The notes beneath the pieces were generated by a model. The model saw only the letters and a list, made by a program, of their open reading frames with translations. It was not told the origin of the DNA and made no database searches. From Bifidobacterium thermophilum DSM 20210 (GTDB lineage: Bacteria > Actinomycetota > Actinomycetes > Actinomycetales > Bifidobacteriaceae): 64,000 nucleotides of DNA. Shown piece by piece: positions 18,801-27,384 of this stretch (its first letter is position 1; each line of letters begins with the position of its first letter). Where the stretch lies: NCBI GenBank assembly GCA_000771265.1, contig JDUB01000011.1, positions 62,001 through 126,000 of the forward strand, given 5' to 3'. The translations under genes and the position numbers were made by a program.

Positions 18801-20678
18801 CTGACCGCTCAGGATGCCGGAACGCGTGTGCTCGGCGGCCGGATCATCGTCCGCAGCGTCGACGTAATGCATGCGGGCGGTCAGGGCGGCGCCGTACGCA
18901 CCCATGAGACCGGCGATGTTCGGGCGGGTGACCTCGCGTTTGGTGAGCAGTTCGAAAGCGCGTAGCACGGCATCGTTGAGGAAGGTGCCGCCTTGGACGA
19001 CGACCGTGTCGCCGAGCGCGTCGGCGTCACGCAGTTTGATGACCTTGTACAGTGCGTTGCGCACGACCGAATAGCACAGGCCGGCGGCGATGTCCTCGAT
19101 GGAGGCACCCTCCTTCTGAGCCTGTTTGACCGAGGAGTTCATGAACACGGTGCAACGCGAGCCCAAATCTACCGGATGTGTGGAGTTCAGGGCTTTCTGC
19201 GTGAATTCCTCGATGCTCAACCCCATGGACTGGGCGAAGGTCTGCAGAAAGGAGCCACAGCCGGACGAGCAGGCCTCGTTGACGGCAATCGAGTCGATAA
19301 CCCCGTCGGTGATGGCGAGGTATTTCATGTCCTGACCGCCGATATCGATGACGGCCGTCACACCGGGGCTGACCATTTCGGCACCGCGGTAATGCGCCAT
19401 CGTTTCGACAACGCCCTCATCCAGATGCAGACCAGTGGAAATCAGGCCTTCGCCGTAGCCGGTCGCACAAGAACGCGCAATCCACGCTTCAGGCGGCAGC
19501 TGAGCCTGGATGCGTTTGACGATGTCCACGGCGGCGGTCAGCGGACTGCCCTCGTTCGTGGCGTAGGAGGACCATACGATTTCGCGGTCGTCGTTGACGA
19601 GGGTCGCCTTGATGGTGGTCGAACCCGCGTCGATGCCAAGGAAGTGCGGTCCGGACGCCCCTTCGAGCGTGCCCACATGCACGTGTTCGCGATGGTGACG
19701 GGCATTGAACGCCTCGCGGTCCGCCTCGGTGGGGAACAGTGGCGGCATGGTCTTCGTATTGCTCGGCAGGTTCTTCAGTCGCTCCAAATCGTCAAGAATC
19801 TGCGTGCAAGTGCGTGGTTCGGCGACCGTGGCGGTGCCTGTGTCGTCATCGTCGTCGTTGTCGTCGCCGGCGATGAGCGCGGCACCAAACGCGACATACA
19901 AATGGGCGTTGCTCGGGGTGATGAACTCGTCGACCTTGCCTTCGAGCGCACGGTGGAAGGCTTCGCGCAGCTCGGACATGAAGAACAGCGGCCCGCCGAG
20001 AAAGACGACGTTGCCGTGGATTGGTCTGCCGGAAGCAAGACCCGCGATCGTCTGCGTGGCGACGGCAGTGAAGATCGAAGCCGCCAAATCGGGTTTCGCC
20101 GCGCCGTCGTTGATGAGCGGCTGCAAATCGGATTTCGCGAACACACCGCAACGCGAAGCGATCGGGTACAAGGTCTGGTAATGCTTGGCCATTTCGTTGA
20201 GGCCGGCCGCATCCGTATCCAGCAGGGTGGCCATCTGGTCGATGAATGCGCCGGTGCCGCCCGCGCACGAACCGTTCATGCGCTGCTCAGGGGTGGGCTT
20301 CAAATACGTGATTTTCGCATCCTCGCCACCGAGTTCGATGATGACGTCGGCTTGCGGGATTTCCTGGTCAATCGCGCGGGTTTCGGCGATGACTTCCTGG
20401 ATGAAGGGCACGTGGATGTTGTCGGCGAGCGTCAGGCCGCCGGAGCCGGTGATCGCGAGCCGAATCGGCTCATCCCCGCGTCCGAGCTTGTCGAGCGCAG
20501 TGCGGATGTCCTCAAGCAGCCCAGCCACTGTGGCGCGGACGTTGGCGTGATGGCGCCGATAATCGGAGAACAACACATCGTCAAGCGTGTCGCCCTGATC
20601 GAGCACGACCGCCTTGACCGTGGTCGATCCGATGTCGAGACCGACACGCAACGGTTTCCTCCCGTGTTCGCCGGTCAT
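15846..20678 (-). CDS. Giant fused 2-hydroxyacyl-CoA dehydratase activase/reductase-like protein
   Basis: 1610-residue cytoplasmic protein of the BcrAD/BadFG and HgdB superfamilies. Two ASKHA ATPase repeats: first with LDIGSTTVKAVV and SCAGGTGAFID (about 8-270), second with LGIDAGSTTIKATLV and CSSGCGSF (about 340-600). A cysteine cluster follows (CKLCQNHC, near 643), then a DUF2229-like part (about 690-1040), a charged/Ser-rich linker (about 1050-1145), and a C-terminal HgdB-like part with conserved Cys (NNDACYPAIMVVGQ; GGMCRATNYYG). Such fusions are predicted to drive low-potential electron transfer from ATP hydrolysis through Fe-S clusters; substrate unknown. Start 20678 has GGGAG eight bases upstream. 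No CoA-transferase or dehydratase subunit genes adjoin it. Confidence 0.88.
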   Translation of the reverse strand: MTGEHGRKPLRVGLDIGSTTVKAVVLDQGDTLDDVLFSDYRRHHANVRATVAGLLEDIRTALDKLGRGDEPIRLAITGSGGLTLADNIHVPFIQEVIAETRAIDQEIPQADVIIELGGEDAKITYLKPTPEQRMNGSCAGGTGAFIDQMATLLDTDAAGLNEMAKHYQTLYPIASRCGVFAKSDLQPLINDGAAKPDLAASIFTAVATQTIAGLASGRPIHGNVVFLGGPLFFMSELREAFHRALEGKVDEFITPSNAHLYVAFGAALIAGDDNDDDDDTGTATVAEPRTCTQILDDLERLKNLPSNTKTMPPLFPTEADREAFNARHHREHVHVGTLEGASGPHFLGIDAGSTTIKATLVNDDREIVWSSYATNEGSPLTAAVDIVKRIQAQLPPEAWIARSCATGYGEGLISTGLHLDEGVVETMAHYRGAEMVSPGVTAVIDIGGQDMKYLAITDGVIDSIAVNEACSSGCGSFLQTFAQSMGLSIEEFTQKALNSTHPVDLGSRCTVFMNSSVKQAQKEGASIEDIAAGLCYSVVRNALYKVIKLRDADALGDTVVVQGGTFLNDAVLRAFELLTKREVTRPNIAGLMGAYGAALTARMHYVDAADDDPAAEHTRSGILSGQALDNLSMTTSRDVCKLCQNHCKLTITTFQDGSRYVTGNRCERGGDAKKKRSDRPNLYDYKYKRCFAYRRLTDKKATRGEIGIPRVLNMYENYPFWFTLLTNLGFKVIISGRSSHELFETGIESIASENICYPAKLVHGHIKWLLNKGVKTIFYPCVSYEENLVPNTDNHYNCPVVANYPVVIGANMPELREPGIRYMRPYFNLANHELMAKRIVEEFAWANVTMEEAQQAVKAAYAEDKLFKHDVQQEGLRALAYMKEHNCHGIVLAGRPYHIDPEVNHGIPETICSLGMVVLSEDSICELQPGEDLHLSEYLSAGEKDPRVKDAAGFREVGDRKVTRMPLRVQNQWAYHARLYSAARFVSSYPGLELVQLNSFGCGLDAITTDQVSEILADKADVYTVLKIDEVSNLGAAKIRLRSLKAAVEERERNAELRDGHKSSESPESLGSPELLEPQPAQTASDSGFRHTGGSAPTPGRQAMLDAVMAENPKLTEAVRKAARRNAQASQQDGAKTGKRGGSARNEATMSRYAHKVRFEKSMRDYTIVVPQMSPVHFSLVESVIRSGGYKCDVLKHASNEDVETGLKYVNNDACYPAIMVVGQLVDAIIQGKYDPNHVALAISQTGGMCRATNYYGLIRKALIDAGYPQIPVIALSFQGLESNPGFKATPAMLERAGKALVYGDLLMKCLYRVRPYEAEPGSANALYEQWDTILRETIEHHGYSKTAKRVYGKGYWVYPQLLKKIVRTFDELPLRDIPRKPRVGVVGEILVKYHPDANNHVVDQIEAQGCEAVVPGIIEFMTQHPYTDKWNEDHLGTGGSQTMDAIMRWALNRGLNPVRRAIATAHGKFSQDERMEQLVKTADEVTSVGVQAGEGWLLTAEIIELIESGCPNIVCAQPFACLPNHVTGRGMFGKIRRLYPQANIVSIDYDPGASEANQLNRLKLMIAAAKKNHKAHLDEPMHGRASGRAGESGTAAPSPDASAPLSTAD

Positions 20679-20904
20679 GACATGTTCTCCCTGTTCCACC
20701 ATCTGCACCTCATATCCATTGTCGGCGGAGTGCCGGGCGGTGCCGACCTCAAACCGTGCACCTGCCCGCCCCGCCGAATTTCCTCTAGTGAATGCTAACG
20801 CATACGGACGTCAGCAGAACTCGCCCCCAGCGAAACAGGACAGATGTCGGGTATCTGTCCCGCGGATTTGTGCTACCCGCGAGTTGGAACACGCGCATGC
20901 CCGG

Positions 20905-21447
20905 TCAGGAGCGTGCCGATGTCTTTGCCGGTATCCGGCGTTTCACCGCGGCCGACACCGCGGTGGTCGCCCGCATAGCGCCCCAAGCGAGCAGGGTGAC
21001 TACCAGTTCCAAGGGCAGGAGTCTCGTCGGGAAGAACGCCATGAGGATACCGGCGAGCGGGGCGTTGCCGACCAGCACGATGGCCGTGCAGAAGGCGACC
21101 GTCATCACCACAACCACCGGCTGGCAGCCAGGCAACAGCTTGGCGAGCGCGCACCCGTGCAGCAACGCGGCGAACATAATCGGGAAAATGTCGCCGCCCG
21201 TCCATCTGCATTCGATACACAACTGCGCAAACAGGAGCTTTCCGGCGGCGAGTGCGAACAGTGCGCCCGCACCGAGGCTTGCGAACAGCGTGCTGATGGT
21301 GTGGATTTGGTGTTGTCCGGATGTCGACAGCACCGGCAGCACGGTGACCACGAGCGCGACGAGTACGCCGCCGACTAGCAGACGCACGGTCATCGGCACG
21401 TTGATGCGCCCCGACAGCGCGCGGATGCTAGTCATCACCCTAGCCAC
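20905..21447 (-). CDS. C-terminal half of a ClC-type chloride channel (truncated)
   Basis: Up to 180 residues, hydrophobic, with about four membrane segments. The order SGQHQIHTI, AAGKLLFAQLCIECRWTGG, IFPIMFAALLHG, VGNAPLAGILMAF follows the second half of ClC transporters. The first half, with the selectivity motifs GSGIP and GREGP, is absent, and upstream there is only a 42-base palindromic repeat. Full-length members exceed 400 residues. It may be a remnant or a small stand-alone membrane protein. Start is uncertain: GTG 21447, ATG 21435 or ATG 21393. Confidence 0.5.
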   Translation of the reverse strand: MARVMTSIRALSGRINVPMTVRLLVGGVLVALVVTVLPVLSTSGQHQIHTISTLFASLGAGALFALAAGKLLFAQLCIECRWTGGDIFPIMFAALLHGCALAKLLPGCQPVVVVMTVAFCTAIVLVGNAPLAGILMAFFPTRLLPLELVVTLLAWGAMRATTAVSAAVKRRIPAKTSARS

Positions 21448-21466
21448 TGTAATCGCCCATCCCTCA

Positions 21467-21508
21467 CAAACCAGCTACGCAAACAGCCCTCCCAGCGTAG
21501 ACAGTTTG
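21467..21508. repeat. 42-base palindromic repeat, single copy
   Basis: Arms CAAACCAGCTACGC and GCGTAGACAGTTTG around a 14-base loop, the same element as at 2352. It lies between nrdG and the ClC fragment, 37 bases after the nrdG stop on the minus strand. Confidence 0.8.
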
Positions 21509-21545
21509 TGGGAAACAGGCGCAAGACGGACGCGCACCAGGTGAT

Positions 21546-22259
21546 TTACTGTTCGGCGGAGATGCTGTCGTTACCTTCCCCGGCGGCGCGATCCTTGCCA
21601 TAGATTTCCGGGATGAAGCGCTCCTGGTCGTGCAGTTTGCTCCAGATGACAGGCTCGCCCGCCGCAAAGGATTTCTGCACGTCGATAATCCGCTGATTGC
21701 TCGAACCGCGGAATTGCAGCAAAGAATCGTGCAGGTCCTTGATATACCGGCCGTCGACGAGAATATCAATCTCGTGCAGCAGGTCGAGTTTGTCCTGGGT
21801 CTCGCCGGGGCGCATGAGCTCCTCCCACGTGTAGCCGGTCCAGCACCAGATGTCTTTCGTATGGCCGAAGCGTTCGCGGATTTTTCGCGCGAGCGGCAGG
21901 AGCACGCCCGTGTTGAGCAGGGGCTCGCCGCCGAGGAAGGTGATGCCTTGCACGTAGGATTGGGACAGGTCGTCCATGATTTGCGCCTCGAGCGCGTCAT
22001 TGTATTCATGGCCTGCTTGGAAATCCCAGATCGACTTGTTGTAGCATTCCACGCAGTGGAACGGGCATCCGGACACGTACAGGGAACAGCGAATGCCTTC
22101 GCCATCGGTCATAAGGAACCGCTTGTAGTCGGCGATCATATTGTGGCTCATCCGGTTCGTCCACTGCCCGGCTTTCGGGTTGTTCGACCGGTTGGTCGGG
22201 ATGAACGGACCGCGGTCGGTCTCCCCCGCCGCGAAATCGTGCAATGTCGTTGCTGCCAT
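21546..22259 (-). CDS. nrdG: Anaerobic ribonucleotide reductase activating protein
   Basis: Radical SAM enzyme that installs the glycyl radical on NrdD. 237 residues; the iron-sulfur motif is CPFHCVECYN (CxxxCxxC) after GIRCSLYVSG, followed by TFLGGEPLLN and CWTGYTWEEL, all standard in NrdG. Start 22259 has AGGGGAG upstream. It lies downstream of nrdD on the same strand with a 209-base gap that contains a 12-base perfect inverted repeat. Confidence 0.95.
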   Translation of the reverse strand: MAATTLHDFAAGETDRGPFIPTNRSNNPKAGQWTNRMSHNMIADYKRFLMTDGEGIRCSLYVSGCPFHCVECYNKSIWDFQAGHEYNDALEAQIMDDLSQSYVQGITFLGGEPLLNTGVLLPLARKIRERFGHTKDIWCWTGYTWEELMRPGETQDKLDLLHEIDILVDGRYIKDLHDSLLQFRGSSNQRIIDVQKSFAAGEPVIWSKLHDQERFIPEIYGKDRAAGEGNDSISAEQ

Positions 22260-22326
22260 CTGTACTCCCCTGCTCCTTAGCTCCTTGTGTATTCCGGGCA
22301 CGCCGCCGAAGCTTGCCCGCACGGCA

Positions 22327-22362
22327 ATGACGGCCGTGTGCAGCGTGCATCACGGCCGTCAT
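22327..22362. terminator. Hairpin between nrdD and nrdG
   Basis: ATGACGGCCGTG (22327-22338) and CACGGCCGTCAT (22351-22362) form a perfect 12-pair stem with a 12-base loop. No T-run follows on the minus strand, so it may attenuate or protect the RNA rather than fully terminate it. Confidence 0.5.
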
Positions 22363-22468
22363 CATTGTTTCCCGGTTAGCCGCCTCCGGATATCCGTCTG
22401 GCGGCCTGCTCCCGGTGTTTTCCGGGCTATGTTTTCCGGATGTTGCGCTCCGGATTATGCGCTCCGGG

Positions 22469-24901
22469 CTACTTAGTCTCTTCGAACCATTCGCGCTCAG
22501 AACCGTCATTGAGCGTCACATGGCCGGTTTCGCCGCTCATGTGCTTGACACGGTGGGCGATTTCCTCGTGGCGGCCATGCACCATCGGGCGCTGGACCGG
22601 GTTGCCGAGGTATCCGCACGTGCGCTTGGTCACATTGCACTTGTCAGGGTCGGAGTTGCCACACTCGGGGCACTTGAAGCCCTCTTCGGTCGGCTCGAAG
22701 TCGCCTTGGAAGCCGCACACGAAGCAGTGATCGATCGGGGTGTTGGTGCCCAGGTAGCCGATGCCGATCTTGTAGGCGTAATCCCACACGGCCTCGAGTG
22801 CCTTGGGATTGTCCTGCAGGCACGGGAACTCGCAGTAGTTGATGAAGCCACCGGACGCGTAGTAGGGGAAGTCCTTCTCGTAGTCGAGCTTCTCCATCGG
22901 CGTCGGGGACAGCCACACCGGGTAGTGGAAGGAGTTGGTGTAGAAGTCGTGGTCGGTCACGCCTTCGACGCGGCCGAACTTCTCGCGGTCCATACGGTTG
23001 AAGCGGTCGGTGAGGCTTTCCGCCGGCGTGGAGTACACCGAGTAATGGTAGCCTTCGGCCTTGCACCACTGCTTGCACAGCTGGTTCATGCGCTTGACAA
23101 TGGACAGCGCGAACTCTTTGCCTTCCGGATCCCAGCTGTGGTCGCGCATCCAGTCCTTACCGTAGAACACAGCCGTCGCCTCGTACAGGCCGATGTAACC
23201 CAGAGATACGGTGGCACGCTCGTTGCGGAAGAGCTGGTCGACGTTGTCGTTGGCGCCGAGGCGTCCGAAGGCACCATAGCGGAACAGGGTCGGCGCGTTG
23301 ACCGGGGTGGCCTGCTTGCAGCGCATGATGCGGAACTGCAGCGCCTGGTGCGCGACTTCCATACGCTCGTCGAACAGCTTCCAGAAGCGGTCCTTGTCGC
23401 CGTGGGATTCAAGGGCGATACGCGGCACGTTGACGGTGACGACACCGAGGTTCATGCGGCCGTCCTCGACATCCTTGCCGGTCTTGGGGTCGATCCAACC
23501 CTGCAGGAAGGAACGGCAGCCCATCGGGGCCTTGAAGGAGCCGGTGATCTTGACGATGTTGTCATAGAAAACGACATCCGGGTACATGCGCTTGGTGGAG
23601 CATTCGAGCGCCAGCTGCTTCATGTCGTAGTTCGGGTCGCCCGGGTCAGCGTTGATGCCGTGCTTGATGGTGAACACGAGCTTCGGGAAAATCGCGGTAT
23701 GGCGGTCCTTGCCCAGGCCGCGGATACGGTTGAGCAGGATGGAACGCTGGATTTCGCGGGCGAACCACGAGGTGCCCAGGCCAAAGCCGACGGTCACGAA
23801 CGGGGTCTGGCCGTTGGACACACGGTTGGAATTAATCTGATATTCCATGGTCTGCATGGCGTCATAAATCGCCTTGCGGGTCATGATCTTCGCATAGATT
23901 TCGCGAATCTGCTGGATAGGCTCGGCATCCGTGTCAAACGGGACGTCGTCGGGCAGCGGGGCACGGTTCTCGAAATGCAGACCGGACGGCTCCTGGGCCT
24001 TGAGTCCGCGCACGACAGTTTTCGCGGCTTCGACCGGCATATCGTCGGGGAACATGGCGTGGGCCATCTTCAGATGCTTTTCATAGTCGAGCTTCGCATA
24101 CGGCTCAAGCATCTCGTCGGCGCGGTTGACGGTCTGGCCGCCGTACTGTGCGCCCGCGATGTCCTTGATGATCTGCGTGATCTGCGTGGCGGCGGTGCCG
24201 ATGGACTTCGGGGAGTCCATCATCGCGTTGCCAAGCTCGAACCCGTGGGCGAGCATGTCACCGAAGTCCGGCAACGAGCAGTTGGTCATCGCAGTGAACG
24301 GCGAGTAATCAGCATCATGGAAGTGGATGTCGCCCTTCATATGGGCATTGGACACGGCGTCAGGCAGCATGGAGAACGCGGACGCCTTGGAAACGGCGCC
24401 GGCGAGCAAGTCACGCTGCGTGGCATAGACGTTGGAATCCTTGTTTGCGTTCTCACGCACGAGGGATTCGTCGCGGTTGACCAGACGGCTGACCGCTTCG
24501 TTGATATCGGTGGCCTTGGCGCGCTCGATGTCCTTGTTCAGACGATAGGTCGTGTAGTTGCGGGCGACCTCGTACAGATGGTCTTCGATGAGGCCGTGCT
24601 CGACCAGGTTCTGGATGTCCTCGATCTTGGCGGGACCGTTGTAGCGTTCCTTGATTTCGCCTTCGACCTGGTTGGCGAGGTCGCGAATCAGCTGCTCCTC
24701 CTCCGGGCCGATCTCCTTGTCGAGATCCTTGAAGGCGGACTTGACGGCGCTGATGATGTTAATCGGGTCGAATTCGACGATTCGGCCGTCACGCTTCTCG
24801 ACGAGCACCTTGCCCATATCCGACTTCCCTTCCGCGACAGTGTCTGCCACATCGCTGTCCGGGGTGGCGGTCCGAGGCACATCAAGAACCTGCATGTCCA
24901 T
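22469..24901 (-). CDS. nrdD: Anaerobic ribonucleoside-triphosphate reductase
   Basis: Makes deoxyribonucleotides without oxygen, using a glycyl radical. 810 residues from the ATG at 24901 (AAAGGA upstream). N-terminal ATP-cone (VEKRDGRIVEFDPINIISAV), central class III reductase core (DIHFHDADYSPF; TPFVTVGFGLG), C-terminal zinc site CFVCGFQ...CPECG and glycyl radical loop KRTCGYLGNP. With nrdG downstream it forms the strict-anaerobe route to dNTPs. Two NrdR-like boxes lie upstream, so NrdR repression is likely. Confidence 0.97.
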   Translation of the reverse strand: MDMQVLDVPRTATPDSDVADTVAEGKSDMGKVLVEKRDGRIVEFDPINIISAVKSAFKDLDKEIGPEEEQLIRDLANQVEGEIKERYNGPAKIEDIQNLVEHGLIEDHLYEVARNYTTYRLNKDIERAKATDINEAVSRLVNRDESLVRENANKDSNVYATQRDLLAGAVSKASAFSMLPDAVSNAHMKGDIHFHDADYSPFTAMTNCSLPDFGDMLAHGFELGNAMMDSPKSIGTAATQITQIIKDIAGAQYGGQTVNRADEMLEPYAKLDYEKHLKMAHAMFPDDMPVEAAKTVVRGLKAQEPSGLHFENRAPLPDDVPFDTDAEPIQQIREIYAKIMTRKAIYDAMQTMEYQINSNRVSNGQTPFVTVGFGLGTSWFAREIQRSILLNRIRGLGKDRHTAIFPKLVFTIKHGINADPGDPNYDMKQLALECSTKRMYPDVVFYDNIVKITGSFKAPMGCRSFLQGWIDPKTGKDVEDGRMNLGVVTVNVPRIALESHGDKDRFWKLFDERMEVAHQALQFRIMRCKQATPVNAPTLFRYGAFGRLGANDNVDQLFRNERATVSLGYIGLYEATAVFYGKDWMRDHSWDPEGKEFALSIVKRMNQLCKQWCKAEGYHYSVYSTPAESLTDRFNRMDREKFGRVEGVTDHDFYTNSFHYPVWLSPTPMEKLDYEKDFPYYASGGFINYCEFPCLQDNPKALEAVWDYAYKIGIGYLGTNTPIDHCFVCGFQGDFEPTEEGFKCPECGNSDPDKCNVTKRTCGYLGNPVQRPMVHGRHEEIAHRVKHMSGETGHVTLNDGSEREWFEETK

Positions 24902-24973
24902 TGGGTTCCGTCCTTTCCCTTGGCCGGGCGCCTCCCGGCCTTCATCGTTCTGCATTTGCCACATCGACTGTAC

Positions 24974-25022
24974 CACGAGATATAGTGCACGATCACCGAG
25001 TGTTGCCCAAGATATAGTAGCA
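24974..25022 (-). promoter_or_regulatory. Pair of NrdR boxes
   Basis: Read on the minus strand, TGCACTATATCTCGTG (24974-24989) and TGCTACTATATCTTGG (25007-25022) match the NrdR box pattern (aCaCwATATaTwG-like). Their shared ACTATATC cores are exactly 32 bases apart, three DNA turns, as expected for tandem NrdR sites. They sit 73 to 121 bases before the nrdD start. Confidence 0.8.
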
Positions 25023-25281
25023 ATCCGCATCGTTCCGCCAATAAGCGGCAAATGTGATGAGGATTACACGAGCACCTCAGCGTGTCGTTTCCGACACGCC
25101 ACCACCACCCATGAAAGAGTGATATACGCGGGCGCGCGCGCAATGAAATTGTCCGTTCGATGCGCAACAGTAGAGGCCATCGAACATCCGTCAGGCTACG
25201 TCAGCCGACGGCGGACGGGGTAGGGCGGTCACGCCACGCACGCAAGTGGCACGCCACGCCCACGGCGCGAAGGGAAGGCAT

Positions 25282-26616
25282 ATGCAGTACGGGTATCAGG
25301 AAGCGAATTACGGCTATGGCAGTGCCGTGGCAGCCCCCGGCAACGCCGACGCGCCCAAGCCACTCGACCAGCTGCCGCGCCTGGCGCGCGACACCACCGC
25401 GGAGAACCCTTGGCCGGTCAGCGTGGTCAGCCAGAAATACCATGATGCCGTCGAACGCTGGCCGGCGTCGTGGGTCGAAGGCCAGATTGTCGAAATCAAC
25501 ATGCGGCGCAGTACGTCTGGCTACATCACACTGCGCGACAACACCCAGGACATCTCGATGTCCGTCATGGGGTTCAGGAACTTCGTCGCGATGGCCCGCG
25601 AGTTCAAACAGGGCGAGCGAGTCGTCATCCATGGCAAGCCGGAAGTGTGGGTGAAGGCGACACGCCTGAGTTTCATCGCCGACGACATCCGCCGCGTGGG
25701 AGCCGGCGACCTCAAGGCGCAAATCGACGAACTGCGCAAGAAGCTCAAAGGCGAAGGCCTGTTCGACGCCGAAAACAAGATTCCGCTTCCGGAATTCCCC
25801 CGTTGCATCGGCCTGATTTGCGCACCCCAGGCCCGCGCCGAAGGCGATGTCATCACCAACGTGAACCTGCGTTGGCCGGCGGTGGACTTCGTGATTGAGC
25901 ATGTCCACGTCCAGGGTGCGCAGTGCCCGCCGGAGGTGGTCCAAGCGATCCGCAAGCTCGACGACGACCCGAGAGTGGACGTCATCATCGTCGCGCGCGG
26001 CGGCGGCAGTTTCGAAGACCTCATCGGCTTCTCCGACGAAAACGTGGTACGTGCCACGGCGGCATGCCGCAAACCAATCGTCTCGGCAATCGGGCATGAG
26101 GACGACTGGACGCTCATCGATTTGGCCGCCGATCTTCGCGCCTCGACGCCGACGGATGCGGCAAAGAAGGTCGTACCAGACGTGCGTGAGCAGTGGCAGC
26201 TCATCACCAACGCCTGGCAACGCATGAATCTGCGAATGGACGCCATGGTCGGCAACGAGCAGCGGCTTATCGAAGGCTATGCGAACCGGCCGAGCCTGAC
26301 CAACCCGAGTACCATGCTCGAACCGCATCAGCGGCTGGTTGACGACGCCGTGCAACGCATGCGATATGGGTTGACCCGAATCATCGACGACGCCGGCATG
26401 ACCGTCGAGAAGCTCCACGCCAGCCTCACCGCCATGAGCCCGCAGGCGACCTTGAACCGCGGGTACGCCGTCGTGCAGACCGCTGATGGGCATGTGCTTG
26501 ACAACGCGGCCGATGCGGGCGTGGGAGAGCAACTGTCGATCACCCTGCACCACGGCACCCTGCTCGCCGAAGTCAAAGGGCAGACGGGCGGAAACCACAT
26601 CGACACCGGCGACTGA
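25282..26616 (+). CDS. xseA: Exodeoxyribonuclease VII large subunit
   Basis: Catalytic subunit of the single-strand-specific nuclease that works in both directions and yields short oligonucleotides. 444 residues: OB-fold (VEGQIVEINMRRSTSGYITLRDN), central catalytic region (GLICAPQARAEGDVITNV; DVIIVARGGGSFEDLIGFSDENVVRA; PIVSAIGHEDDWTLIDLAADLRASTPTDAA) and C-terminal helices. Start at 25282 follows GAAGGGAAGG. The small subunit gene lies 194 bases downstream. Confidence 0.95.
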   Translation: MQYGYQEANYGYGSAVAAPGNADAPKPLDQLPRLARDTTAENPWPVSVVSQKYHDAVERWPASWVEGQIVEINMRRSTSGYITLRDNTQDISMSVMGFRNFVAMAREFKQGERVVIHGKPEVWVKATRLSFIADDIRRVGAGDLKAQIDELRKKLKGEGLFDAENKIPLPEFPRCIGLICAPQARAEGDVITNVNLRWPAVDFVIEHVHVQGAQCPPEVVQAIRKLDDDPRVDVIIVARGGGSFEDLIGFSDENVVRATAACRKPIVSAIGHEDDWTLIDLAADLRASTPTDAAKKVVPDVREQWQLITNAWQRMNLRMDAMVGNEQRLIEGYANRPSLTNPSTMLEPHQRLVDDAVQRMRYGLTRIIDDAGMTVEKLHASLTAMSPQATLNRGYAVVQTADGHVLDNAADAGVGEQLSITLHHGTLLAEVKGQTGGNHIDTGD

Positions 26617-26810
26617 CGCGATTGCGGCGTGCCCGTGCAGTGCCCGTGTGGTGCTTGTTTGGTGCCTGCCGCCATATGGCCACCAGCAGGCACAGCTTCA
26701 CCCGCGCAACGCCACGACCCCAGCCCATCGCAACGCAACCGACAATCCGCCTATCAATCATCGACATCAATCACCACTATCAATCATCAACACCCATGGA
26801 AGGAACACCG

Positions 26811-27116
26811 ATGACAGTTGAAGCACAGGACCCCAAGAAGACCGATACCCCGGCTTCCAGCCTGACCCAAGAGGAACGCGAGCGCATCGCGTCCATGTCC
26901 TATGAGGAGGCACGCGACCAGCTGATCCAGGCGGTGCAGGCGCTCGAAGCCGGCGGGCTGAACCTCGACCAGTCCATGCGCCAGTGGGAGCTCGGCGAAG
27001 CGCTTGCCAAGCGCGCCCAGACCTTGCTTGACCAAGTCCGCGCCAAGCTTGACGCCGCGCAGGCCGAGCAGCAGACTTCTGCCGACACCGCGGGAACCCA
27101 GTCCAACCTCGAGTGA
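26811..27116 (+). CDS. xseB: Exodeoxyribonuclease VII small subunit
   Basis: Small helical partner of XseA, 101 residues. The family core is MSYEEARDQLIQAVQALEAG then LNLDQSMRQWELGEALAKRA. Start 26811 has GGAAGGA six bases upstream; an ATG at 26796 would add five residues (MEGTP) without a better site. The region between xseA and xseB carries a direct repeat CTATCAATCATC 26 bases apart. Confidence 0.93.
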   Translation: MTVEAQDPKKTDTPASSLTQEERERIASMSYEEARDQLIQAVQALEAGGLNLDQSMRQWELGEALAKRAQTLLDQVRAKLDAAQAEQQTSADTAGTQSNLE

Positions 27117-27384
27117 CCGCCGGCTTGGCGGGCGTTTTGCAGGCGGGGCCAGCCGAAGCTGTGCGGCGGCAAGCCGAAGCAGGGTGGCCGTTAGCCGAAT
27201 GGCCGTCCGCCGGGTGCGCGCCCGTCTAGCTGCGGCCCGCCAAGCAACGTGAGCCGATGCGCGTCTACGCTGCCGTACCATGCGCAACCGCAATCACTCC
27301 ACATGCGACGCCCCACAGATGACACCCCGCAGGCGCATCGCCATACCCGGTGCGATGCGCCGTCACGCACCTGTGAATGCGCTG

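Noticed and set aside
18993..20798. Plus-strand open frame (601 codons) across the activase
   Set aside because: Antisense to a well-supported gene.
22415..24985. Long plus-strand open frame (856 codons) across nrdD
   Set aside because: Antisense to a clear nrdD gene and no family resemblance.
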